From NCBI GenBank assembly GCA_023388015.1, contig JAEWHB010000168.1, forward strand, positions 1 to 14,167: a stretch of 14,167 nucleotides of DNA, read 5' to 3'. The notes below the pieces were generated by a model. That model was given only the letters and a program-made list of their open reading frames with translations. It made no database searches and had not been told where the DNA came from. The stretch's first letter is position 1, and each line of letters starts with the position of its first letter. Below, piece after piece: positions 5,835-12,553 of this stretch. The DNA is from Bacteroidota bacterium (GTDB taxonomy: Bacteria > Bacteroidota > Bacteroidia > Flavobacteriales > Weeksellaceae). The position numbers and the translations under genes were made by a program.

Positions 5835-6926
5835 ATGAAATGTGGAATTGTCGGATTGCCGAATGTAGGAAAATCAACGCTTTTTAACTGTTTGTCCAAT
5901 GCCAAAGCGCAATCGGCAAATTATCCTTTCTGTACCATAGAACCCAATGTGGGAACGGTTTCTGTGCCGGATCCGAGGCTTTACAAACTGGAGGAGTTGG
6001 TGAAACCGGAACGCGTATTGCCTGCAGTTGTAGAAATTGTAGACATCGCCGGTTTGGTAAAAGGTGCGAGTAAAGGGGAAGGTCTGGGCAACCAATTTTT
6101 AGGAAACATTCGCGAATGTAACGCCATCATCCACGTTTTGCGTTGTTTTGAAAATGACAATATCACGCACGTTGACGGCTCCATTAATCCTGTTAGGGAT
6201 AAGGAAACGATAGACATCGAACTTCAACTGAAAGATTTGGAAACAGTTGAAAAACGAATGGATAAATCCAAAAAAGCTGCGAGAGTAGGCGACAAAAAAG
6301 AAATTGAAATTTTAGAGGTTTTAACCCTTGCCAAAGAGCATTTGGAACAGGGGAAGAATCTGCGCGAAATGGATTTGAATGATAATGAAACCGAAATCAT
6401 GAATGAACTTCATCTGATTACTTTCAAACCTGTTTTGTACCTGTGCAATGTGGACGAATCTTCTGTCAAAAACGGAAATGCGCATGTAGATGCAGTCAAA
6501 GAAGCGGTGAAAAATGAAGATGCAGAAGTTTTGGTTTTGGCGGCTCAGATTGAAGCGGACATCACCGAACTGGAAACTTACGACGAGCGTCAGATGTTTT
6601 TGGAAGAAATGGGACTGGACGAGCCGGGTGTCAACCGACTCATCCGTTCGGCTTATCAGTTACTGAATCTTCAGACTTATTTCACTGCAGGTGTAAAAGA
6701 AGTGCGTGCATGGACGATTAATAAAGGTTTTACAGCTCCTCAGGCTGCCGGTGTGATTCACACCGATTTTGAAAAAGGATTCATTCGGGCGGAAGTAATT
6801 AAATACGATGATTTCATTACGTATGGTTCGGAATCAAAATGTAGAGAGGCGGGGAAACTGGGCGTAGAAGGAAAAAATTACATTGTGCAAGACGGTGATG
6901 TGATGCATTTCCTTTTCAATGTTTAA
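5835..6926 (+). CDS. ychF: YchF/OLA1-family ribosome-associated ATPase
   Basis: A 363-residue P-loop NTPase of the YchF (OLA1) family, the usual length. Members bind the ribosome and hydrolyse ATP rather than GTP. Motifs: G1 GLPNVGKST (7-15), the G2 region NYPFCTIEPNVG (29-40), G3 DIAG (70-73) followed by LVKGASKGEGLGNQFL, and NVDE (205-208) in place of the GTPase NKxD, the change that gives ATP preference. The middle (about 130-200) is the helical coiled-coil arm; the C-terminal TGS domain (about 280-363) contains YFTAGVKEVRAWTI and DFEKGFIRAEVI. The start MKCGIVGLPNVGKST is standard. The stop lies inside the start of the membrane protein gene (8-bp overlap), suggesting a shared transcript. 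Confidence 0.97.
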   Translation: MKCGIVGLPNVGKSTLFNCLSNAKAQSANYPFCTIEPNVGTVSVPDPRLYKLEELVKPERVLPAVVEIVDIAGLVKGASKGEGLGNQFLGNIRECNAIIHVLRCFENDNITHVDGSINPVRDKETIDIELQLKDLETVEKRMDKSKKAARVGDKKEIEILEVLTLAKEHLEQGKNLREMDLNDNETEIMNELHLITFKPVLYLCNVDESSVKNGNAHVDAVKEAVKNEDAEVLVLAAQIEADITELETYDERQMFLEEMGLDEPGVNRLIRSAYQLLNLQTYFTAGVKEVRAWTINKGFTAPQAAGVIHTDFEKGFIRAEVIKYDDFITYGSESKCREAGKLGVEGKNYIVQDGDVMHFLFNV

Positions 6927-8340
6927 GGTTGAAAAACCATATAATTATTTATTTTTTGGCGCGGTCATCTTTTTGGTGATGCTTTATTTTTTGACGATGA
7001 ATGTTCCTTTTTTCTGGGACGCATTTTCAAAATCTATAAGGGCAACCTGGTTTCTGGAAAATAATTTTTCTCAATTTGTAATTCCAGACGAAATCTCTGC
7101 TGGCCATCCTCCATTGTGGGAACTTTCACTCGCTTTCACATGGTCTATAACAGAAAGAACACTGGAAAATAGCCGGCTGTTATTGCTTCTTTTTAACCTA
7201 GGTGCTTTTTGGCAATTGATCCGCTTTTTACGAGACAATAAGATTTCGCAGGTTCCTGCAATTGCATTACTGATTGTAATGGTAGAACCAACACTACTGG
7301 CTCAAACCACCATCTTAAACAACGATATGATGTTGCTTTTCTTCACCTTATTGGGGCTGAATTCAATTTATCGTAATGAGAAAGTGTTTTATTCAATTGC
7401 CCTTACCGGCATTTTGTTTTCAAATCTGAGAGGAGTGAGCATTTTTGCATCTTTATTACTGATTGATTTCTTATTTTATTGGTTTAAACTCAAAAAGACC
7501 CGACAAGAATTTTTGTGGATTTCCTATATTTTTCCAGTCCTGATGTTTGGCATATTTCTAATTTACCACTACCAATTATTGGGATGGATTTTAAAAAAAC
7601 CCGGACATGCACACCGGGAAATGGCCGGAGTCATACTCATTGTCAAAAATATCGCATCCATTGTAAAATCCGTTTTGGAAACGGGAAGAATTTTCATGTT
7701 TGCTTTATTGGGAATGCTGTTAATCCGTTTATTTAAGAAACAAAAATGGCACAAAATTTCATCTGAAAATAAAAGACTGATCATTAGTTTTTTTGTCCTG
7801 TTTTCCGTTTTAAGCGCGCTGTTTACGATGATGACCAATCCCGTAAATCCACGGTATTACCTCATCACTTACCTGATTGCAACTGCTCTTTGTTTAAATT
7901 TAATTTTCGAATTAATGAAAGCAGTGAAATGGCAAAAAATTTCTACAATTTATTTGTTTATTGCTTTTCTAACCGGACATTTCTGGATTTGGCCACCTAC
8001 AATTTCCCAAGGCTGGGACACGAGTTTTGCCTATCTGAATTATTTTCCGCTACGCGATAAAATGGAAAATTATTTAGTAGAAAATAATATTCCCAAAACA
8101 CAAACCGGAACAAATCTCAATTTAAACAATCCTCAATTTATTGATTTAAAAGAACCTTCCGCAGAAATTTATCCGGAACTGGACACATCCCAACAACGTT
8201 TTATCATTTTGTCCAACATTGAAAATGGAACTTCAGATGAAGACATTCACACATTGATGCAGGATTGGAAATTACTGCAATCTTACAAGCAAATGGGGGT
8301 TTTTGTAAATCTTTATGAAAATCCGGATTACCCTAAATAA
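6919..8340 (+). CDS. Polytopic membrane protein, probable GT-C-type (GT39-like) glycosyltransferase
   Basis: A 473-residue protein with about nine to eleven hydrophobic segments from residue 10 to about 375 and a soluble C-terminal tail of about 100 residues. The first external loop has FFWDA (D34), PDE (57-59) and GHPPLWE (62-68); a later segment reads EPTLLAQTTILNNDMMLLFF. An acidic residue in loop 1 followed by an HPPL motif, and P..LAQ....ND, resemble GT39/ArnT-PMT enzymes that transfer sugars from polyprenyl-phosphate donors outside the cytoplasmic membrane. Acceptor and donor are unknown, and the assignment is by motif resemblance only. Its ATG overlaps the end of ychF by 8 bp, so translation is probably coupled. 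The 3' end overlaps the convergent aminotransferase gene by 13 bp. Confidence 0.68.
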   Translation: MFKVEKPYNYLFFGAVIFLVMLYFLTMNVPFFWDAFSKSIRATWFLENNFSQFVIPDEISAGHPPLWELSLAFTWSITERTLENSRLLLLLFNLGAFWQLIRFLRDNKISQVPAIALLIVMVEPTLLAQTTILNNDMMLLFFTLLGLNSIYRNEKVFYSIALTGILFSNLRGVSIFASLLLIDFLFYWFKLKKTRQEFLWISYIFPVLMFGIFLIYHYQLLGWILKKPGHAHREMAGVILIVKNIASIVKSVLETGRIFMFALLGMLLIRLFKKQKWHKISSENKRLIISFFVLFSVLSALFTMMTNPVNPRYYLITYLIATALCLNLIFELMKAVKWQKISTIYLFIAFLTGHFWIWPPTISQGWDTSFAYLNYFPLRDKMENYLVENNIPKTQTGTNLNLNNPQFIDLKEPSAEIYPELDTSQQRFIILSNIENGTSDEDIHTLMQDWKLLQSYKQMGVFVNLYENPDYPK

Positions 8341-9473
8341 CGAAGGTTTTCAATGGCTTTTTCCAAAGTTTCTTCTTTTTTGGCGAAACAAAAACGAACC
8401 AGTTTCTGATCGGGCGAATTTTCATAAAAAGCCGAAACCGGAACCACAGTTACTTGGTGATTTTCAGTCAGGAATTTTGAAAATTCGACATCGTTGACAT
8501 CGGAAATTTCCGAATAATCGCCCAAAAGGAAATAAGTGCCTTTGGGTTTTAAAAACTTGAATTTCGTCTGACTTAATCCTTCTATAAAAAAGTCGCGTTT
8601 CTCTTGAAAAAAAGCAGATAAATTCAGGTATTCTTCTTTACGTTTCAGGAATTCCGCAATCGCATACTGAATGGGCGTATTCACACAAAACGCATTGAAC
8701 TGATGCACTTTACGAAATTCTTTGGTCAAAAATTCGGGCGCTAATACATATCCGATTTTCCAACCTGTGATATGGTAAAGTTTGCCGAAGGAAGCCGTCA
8801 GGAAACTTCTTTCTTTCAACTCAGGGAACTGACTGATGCTGAGGTGCTGAATTCCATCGAAAACAATGTGCTCATACACTTCGTCACTCAAAATCAGAAT
8901 ATCCGTGTTTTGAACAATTTGGGTTAATTCTCTGAAATCAATTTCCGTCAAAACCGAAGTCGCGGGATTGTTCGGATTGTTGAGAACGATGAGTTTGGTT
9001 TTATCGGAAACCAAATTTCTGACTTCCTGCCAGTCGATTTGAAAATCGGGCGATTTTAGTTGAACTGCTTTTACAATTCCGCCAAATAATTCAACGGAAG
9101 GCCGATAAATATCATAAGCCGGTTCAAAAATGATGACTTCATCGCCGGGATTTATTACCGAAGCAATCGACGAGAAAATCGCTTCGGAACCGCCGGCCGT
9201 AACGGTTACTTCTTTTTCTGGATGATAAACCGAGCCGTATAAATCTTCGGTTTTTTGGGCAATTCCTTCCCGAAGTTCTTTCACACCCATCATGGGCGAA
9301 TATTGATTAAAACCCTTTTTCATAAAGGAATTTACCAATTCAATAAGTTCGGGCGAACAATCAAAATCAGGGAAACCTTGCGAAAGATTTACCGCATTGT
9401 GTTGCTGTGCCAGTTGTGACATCACGGTAAAAATAGTGGTTCCTACGTTTGGGAGTTTGGAAATTAAATTCAT
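8328..9473 (-). CDS. PLP-dependent aminotransferase, methionine aminotransferase (YbdL-like) type
   Basis: A 381-residue fold-type I class I/II aminotransferase. The YbdL-like group transaminates methionine and some aromatic amino acids. Features: N-terminal VNLSQGFPDFDCSPELIE with GFNQYSPMMGVKELR, the glycine loop TAGGSEAIF (92-100), NNPNNPATS (165-173), DEVYEHIVFD (197-206), the Schiff-base lysine K231 in SFGKLYHITGWKIGY, and an arginine at about 360 (RFCF) that would bind the substrate carboxylate. The QGFPDF/YHxTGWK pattern points to the methionine branch; substrate is inferred. Its ATG overlaps the stop codon of the upstream toxin gene (ATGA at 9473-9470), so it is the third gene of an antitoxin-toxin-aminotransferase unit. 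It overlaps the GT-C-like gene by 13 bp at its 3' end. Confidence 0.9.
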   Translation of the reverse strand: MNLISKLPNVGTTIFTVMSQLAQQHNAVNLSQGFPDFDCSPELIELVNSFMKKGFNQYSPMMGVKELREGIAQKTEDLYGSVYHPEKEVTVTAGGSEAIFSSIASVINPGDEVIIFEPAYDIYRPSVELFGGIVKAVQLKSPDFQIDWQEVRNLVSDKTKLIVLNNPNNPATSVLTEIDFRELTQIVQNTDILILSDEVYEHIVFDGIQHLSISQFPELKERSFLTASFGKLYHITGWKIGYVLAPEFLTKEFRKVHQFNAFCVNTPIQYAIAEFLKRKEEYLNLSAFFQEKRDFFIEGLSQTKFKFLKPKGTYFLLGDYSEISDVNDVEFSKFLTENHQVTVVPVSAFYENSPDQKLVRFCFAKKEETLEKAIENLRYLG

Positions 9474-9823
9474 TTAAAACTCATTAATTTTCTAAATCTA
9501 TAATCTGCTGAAGTAACATTCTTTAACTCAGCTTCATCAAGACTTTCTTTTTCTGATTTGTCGTAAATAGTTAGTAGATAAACTGTTTCATCTGAAATTA
9601 TAAGATGAAAAATCACTCTTGCACCTCCGGATTTACCTTTACCTTTTGATGCAATTACGAGACGTATTTTATAGCAGTTTTTACCTAAAGCCTTCCCTTG
9701 AACAGGGTTTTCTTCTAATTCATCCTACAAGTTTGAATATTCTTTTTTAAGTGAAGAATATTTTTTGGAAAGCCGTTTTAATTGTTTCTCAAAGACAGGA
9801 GTTGTAAAAATCTTATAACTCAT
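9470..9823 (-). pseudogene. RelE/ParE-family toxin gene interrupted by an in-frame amber codon
   Basis: Reading from ATG 9823 gives MSYKIFTTPVFEKQLKRLSK... and then TAG at 9727-9725 (codon 33). The same frame continues without further stops for 84 codons to TGA at 9472-9470. The remainder is a normal type II toxin body: ENPVQGKALGKNCYKIRL, ASKGKGKSGGARVIFHL and VYLLTIYDKSEKESL, as in Bacteroidota RelE/ParE-superfamily toxins. There is no ATG after the stop until near the C-terminus. The start overlaps the antitoxin by 11 bp; the end overlaps the aminotransferase start by 4 bp. Most likely a toxin inactivated by a single point mutation. A sequencing error or stop-codon read-through are the alternatives. 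Confidence 0.85.
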
Positions 9824-10019
9824 CCAATATTTCTCTTGCCGACCGTGCTTTCAACTCCCCCCTTTTCATTTGATTTACTTCACTCACTGCTTCCTTTACC
9901 TCTTTCAACAGCCTAGCTTTTTCATCGGAAATAATAGTTGTCTTTACGTAAGGAATACTTTTTAAGACTTCCCACAAATGTTGGGCTTTACTGTCTTTAA
10001 TCTCCAATAGTAATTTCAT
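9813..10019 (-). CDS. Antitoxin of the interrupted RelE/ParE-type module
   Basis: A 68-residue protein, MKLLLEIKDSKAQHLWEVL... to ...RSAREILDEL, with the short beta-strand plus helices layout of Bacteroidota type II antitoxins: an N-terminal strand LLLEIKD, a middle helix SDEKARLLKEVKEAVSEVNQ and a basic then acidic tail. I choose ATG 10019 rather than the TTG at 10043 because that TTG is part of the -7 promoter element. AGGAGA lies about 14 nt before the ATG, the most SD-like sequence in the window. The end overlaps the toxin start by 11 bp. The antitoxin is intact although the toxin is not, consistent with loss of the toxin first. The gene is divergent from parE. Confidence 0.8.
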   Translation of the reverse strand: MKLLLEIKDSKAQHLWEVLKSIPYVKTTIISDEKARLLKEVKEAVSEVNQMKRGELKARSAREILDEL

Positions 10020-10039
10020 TTTCAATAGATTTTCTCCTA

Positions 10040-10048
10040 GCAAATATA
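10040..10048 (-). promoter_or_regulatory. -7 promoter element of the antitoxin-toxin-aminotransferase operon
   Basis: TATATTTGC matches TAnnTTTGC exactly and lies 20 bp before the antitoxin ATG, giving a leader of about 18 nt containing AGGAGA. It is the only promoter-like element seen for the downstream aminotransferase. No -33 TTTG is evident. Confidence 0.55.
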
Positions 10049-10129
10049 CAAAATCTAAAATTTTGATTAAGTTGAGTAAGACTTTTCAGCGCCTATTGAA
10101 AAAGCTTTGAAAAATCATTTTTGAACTAC

Positions 10130-10160
10130 TTGAAAACGAGGTGTAAATTTCTTATTTTTG
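10130..10160 (+). promoter_or_regulatory. Promoter of parE / topoisomerase IV operon
   Basis: TTG at 10130-10132, a 20-bp spacer and TATTTTTG at 10153-10160 make a complete Bacteroidota promoter. Only five bases separate the -7 box from the ATG at 10166, so the mRNA should be leaderless or have a 1-3 nt leader. Confidence 0.7.
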
Positions 10161-10165
10161 TAGCT

Positions 10166-12031
10166 ATGACTGAAAATCTTGCGGAAAACACTTTATCGCT
10201 CAGCACAGCAAATTATACGGAAGACAATATCAAAACCCTTGACTGGCGCGAACACATACGGATGCGCCCGGGGATGTATATCGGGAAACTTGGGGATGGG
10301 TCTTCTCAGGACGATGGTATTTACATTTTACTAAAGGAAATCATTGACAATTCCATCGATGAATTTGTAATGGGCGCCGGCAAAACCATCGAAATTTCGG
10401 TTTCGGAAAATGAGGTGACCGTTAGGGATTACGGACGTGGAATTCCACTCGGAAAAATGGTTGATGTGGTTTCCAAAATGAATACCGGTGGTAAATACGA
10501 TTCTCGCGCATTCAAAAAATCAGTCGGACTGAATGGCGTTGGAACCAAAGCCGTAAATGCGCTTTCTTCTTATTTCAGAGTGCAATCCATTCGGGACAAC
10601 AAAACCCGAATTGCCGAATTCCAATACGGAAACCTCACAAACGAAGAACCCGAAAAAGACACAACAATTCGCAAGGGAACCAAAATGACTTTTATTCCCG
10701 ATGCGGAAGTTTTCAAGAATTATAAGTTCCGAAAGGAATATGTGGAAAAGATGCTCAAAAACTATGTGTATCTGAATCCCGGACTCAAGATCATCTTCAA
10801 TGGCGAGGAATTCTATTCGGAAAACGGATTGAAAGATTTGCTTCAGGACAATATCGACGAAGAAATTGTTTACGATATCATCCATCTCAAGGGAGACGAC
10901 ATCGAAATCGCGCTTACGCACAGCGGAAAATCCTATTCCGAAACTTATTATTCCTTCGTAAACGGGCAAAACACCACACAAGGCGGAACGCACTTGGCCG
11001 CATTCAAAGAAGCAATCGTGAAGACCGCTCGGGAGTTTTACAATAAAAACTACGATCCGAGCGACATCCGCAAATCGATTATTTCTGCGATTGCCGTAAA
11101 AGTAGAAGAACCGGTTTTTGAATCCCAAACCAAAACCAAATTGGGTTCAACTGATATGGGACCCGGACTTTCGACTGTCAGAACTTTTGTCAATGATTTT
11201 GTCAAAACAAATCTGGACAATTATTTACATAAAAATCCGGAAGCGGCTCAAAATCTCGAACGAAAAATCAAACAAGCAGAATTAGAACGAAAAGAACTTT
11301 CGGGCATTCAGAAACTGGCGCGTGAACGAGCAAAAAAAGTTAGTTTGCACAATAAAAAACTTCGGGATTGTCGTCAGCACTATAACGATCAGAAATCTGA
11401 AAGAAAGTTAGATACCACCATATTCATTACGGAAGGAGATTCGGCAAGTGGTTCGATTACCAAAAGCCGGAATGTGGAAACTCAGGCGGTTTTCAGCTTG
11501 CGCGGTAAACCTCTCAATTCTTATGGTTTGACCAAAAAAATTGTGTATGAAAATGAAGAATTTAACTTATTGCAAGCCGCGTTGAACATCGAAGACGGAT
11601 TGGAAGAACTTCGTTACAACAATGTGGTCATTGCGACCGATGCCGACGTGGACGGAATGCACATCAGACTGCTTCTGATTACATTTTTCCTGCAATTCTT
11701 CCCGGATTTAGTTCGCGAAGGACATTTGTATATTTTACAAACACCTTTGTTCAGAGTTCGAAATAAAAAAGAAACCCGCTATTGTTATACCGAAGAAGAA
11801 AGAGTAAATGCCCTCAATGAACTGGGCAAAAATCCTGAAATCACACGTTTTAAAGGTTTAGGAGAAATTTCGCCTGACGAATTCAAGAATTTCATCGGAA
11901 AAGATATGCGACTCGAACCGGTGATGATTGGGAAAGATACCACAATAGAGAATTTACTTGAATTTTACATGGGTAAAAACACACCCGACCGCCAGGAATT
12001 CATAGTACGAAATCTGAAAACCGATGTTTAA
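10166..12031 (+). CDS. parE: DNA topoisomerase IV subunit B (ParE)
   Basis: A 621-residue type IIA topoisomerase B subunit that powers strand passage and decatenates daughter chromosomes with ParC. Motifs: N-terminal MRPGMYIG (33-40), GHKL ATPase residues E58 and N62 in KEIIDNS, DYGRGIP (88-94), the ATP-lid GLNGVGTKAVNALS (121-134), the transducer switch-lysine motif QTKTKLGS (321-328), and TOPRIM residues EGDSASGS (423-430) and the D492-x-D494-x-D496 triad in TDADVDGMH. It ends with RFKGLGEISPDEF and lacks the long insertion of many Gram-negative GyrB proteins. A parC-type gene in the same operon supports ParE over GyrB. An in-frame TTG at 10121 precedes the -7 element, so I start at ATG 10166. 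The next gene starts 9 bp after the stop. Confidence 0.93.
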   Translation: MTENLAENTLSLSTANYTEDNIKTLDWREHIRMRPGMYIGKLGDGSSQDDGIYILLKEIIDNSIDEFVMGAGKTIEISVSENEVTVRDYGRGIPLGKMVDVVSKMNTGGKYDSRAFKKSVGLNGVGTKAVNALSSYFRVQSIRDNKTRIAEFQYGNLTNEEPEKDTTIRKGTKMTFIPDAEVFKNYKFRKEYVEKMLKNYVYLNPGLKIIFNGEEFYSENGLKDLLQDNIDEEIVYDIIHLKGDDIEIALTHSGKSYSETYYSFVNGQNTTQGGTHLAAFKEAIVKTAREFYNKNYDPSDIRKSIISAIAVKVEEPVFESQTKTKLGSTDMGPGLSTVRTFVNDFVKTNLDNYLHKNPEAAQNLERKIKQAELERKELSGIQKLARERAKKVSLHNKKLRDCRQHYNDQKSERKLDTTIFITEGDSASGSITKSRNVETQAVFSLRGKPLNSYGLTKKIVYENEEFNLLQAALNIEDGLEELRYNNVVIATDADVDGMHIRLLLITFFLQFFPDLVREGHLYILQTPLFRVRNKKETRYCYTEEERVNALNELGKNPEITRFKGLGEISPDEFKNFIGKDMRLEPVMIGKDTTIENLLEFYMGKNTPDRQEFIVRNLKTDV

Positions 12032-12040
12032 AAAAACACC

Positions 12041-12553
12041 ATGAGAATTAACAACAAAAGAGTAAATATTTACATAGAAGCCTTTTACACGCTACTAGTT
12101 ATGGGGCTAATATTCAGTATAATACTGATTTTTATTCCTATTCCTTATCTTACGAAAATTGCACAGCCATACGTTTACATCATACTTTTCCTATTGCTGA
12201 TTTATTTATTTTACAAATTCGGTCACCAGCATGTGGAATACTGCAGTGACGGAGAAGTTCTGAACATCAAAACCCAAGATGCATTTTGGGTTAAATATTT
12301 TCCCAGAACAAGATTAATTGTAGATTTCCCAAAAAACAAATTGGTTTCGTTCAAAATAAAAAGCAGTTTTTTACACAAAAAACTGGAACTCTATGTTACC
12401 AGCAAACGCTCTCATTCCGGAGTGGCAAAATTGTCATTCAATGTAACTTATTTGAATAAAAGTGAAATTTCAGATTTAAAAATATCCCTTAACCGTATCT
12501 TAAAACGAAATCAAGAAAACAACATCCTTAATTTAGAAGAAGTTAATTCATAA
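12041..12553 (+). CDS. Conserved-context two-TM membrane protein of unknown function between parE and parC
   Basis: A 170-residue protein that I cannot assign. A short basic N-terminus is followed by two hydrophobic segments (about 12-33 and 43-59) separated by a brief PIP-containing turn. The remaining ~110 residues are soluble and look beta-rich (VEYCSDGEVLNIKT, RTRLIVDFPKNKLVSFKIKS, KLELYVTSKRS, AKLSFNVTYLNKSEI) and end in a charged helix. Two TM helices followed by a small beta-rich domain is reminiscent of bacterial PH-like membrane proteins. It starts 9 bp after parE and its stop shares a base with the parC start (TAATG at 12551-12555), so it is co-transcribed and translationally coupled with topoisomerase IV. 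A role with the topoisomerase is suggested only by position. Confidence 0.78.
   Translation: MRINNKRVNIYIEAFYTLLVMGLIFSIILIFIPIPYLTKIAQPYVYIILFLLLIYLFYKFGHQHVEYCSDGEVLNIKTQDAFWVKYFPRTRLIVDFPKNKLVSFKIKSSFLHKKLELYVTSKRSHSGVAKLSFNVTYLNKSEISDLKISLNRILKRNQENNILNLEEVNS

Noticed and set aside
10520..11128. Long (202-codon) minus-strand frame inside parE
   Set aside because: It is the shadow of parE codons; the plus-strand frame has all ParE motifs and the minus frame has no recognisable domain or start signal.
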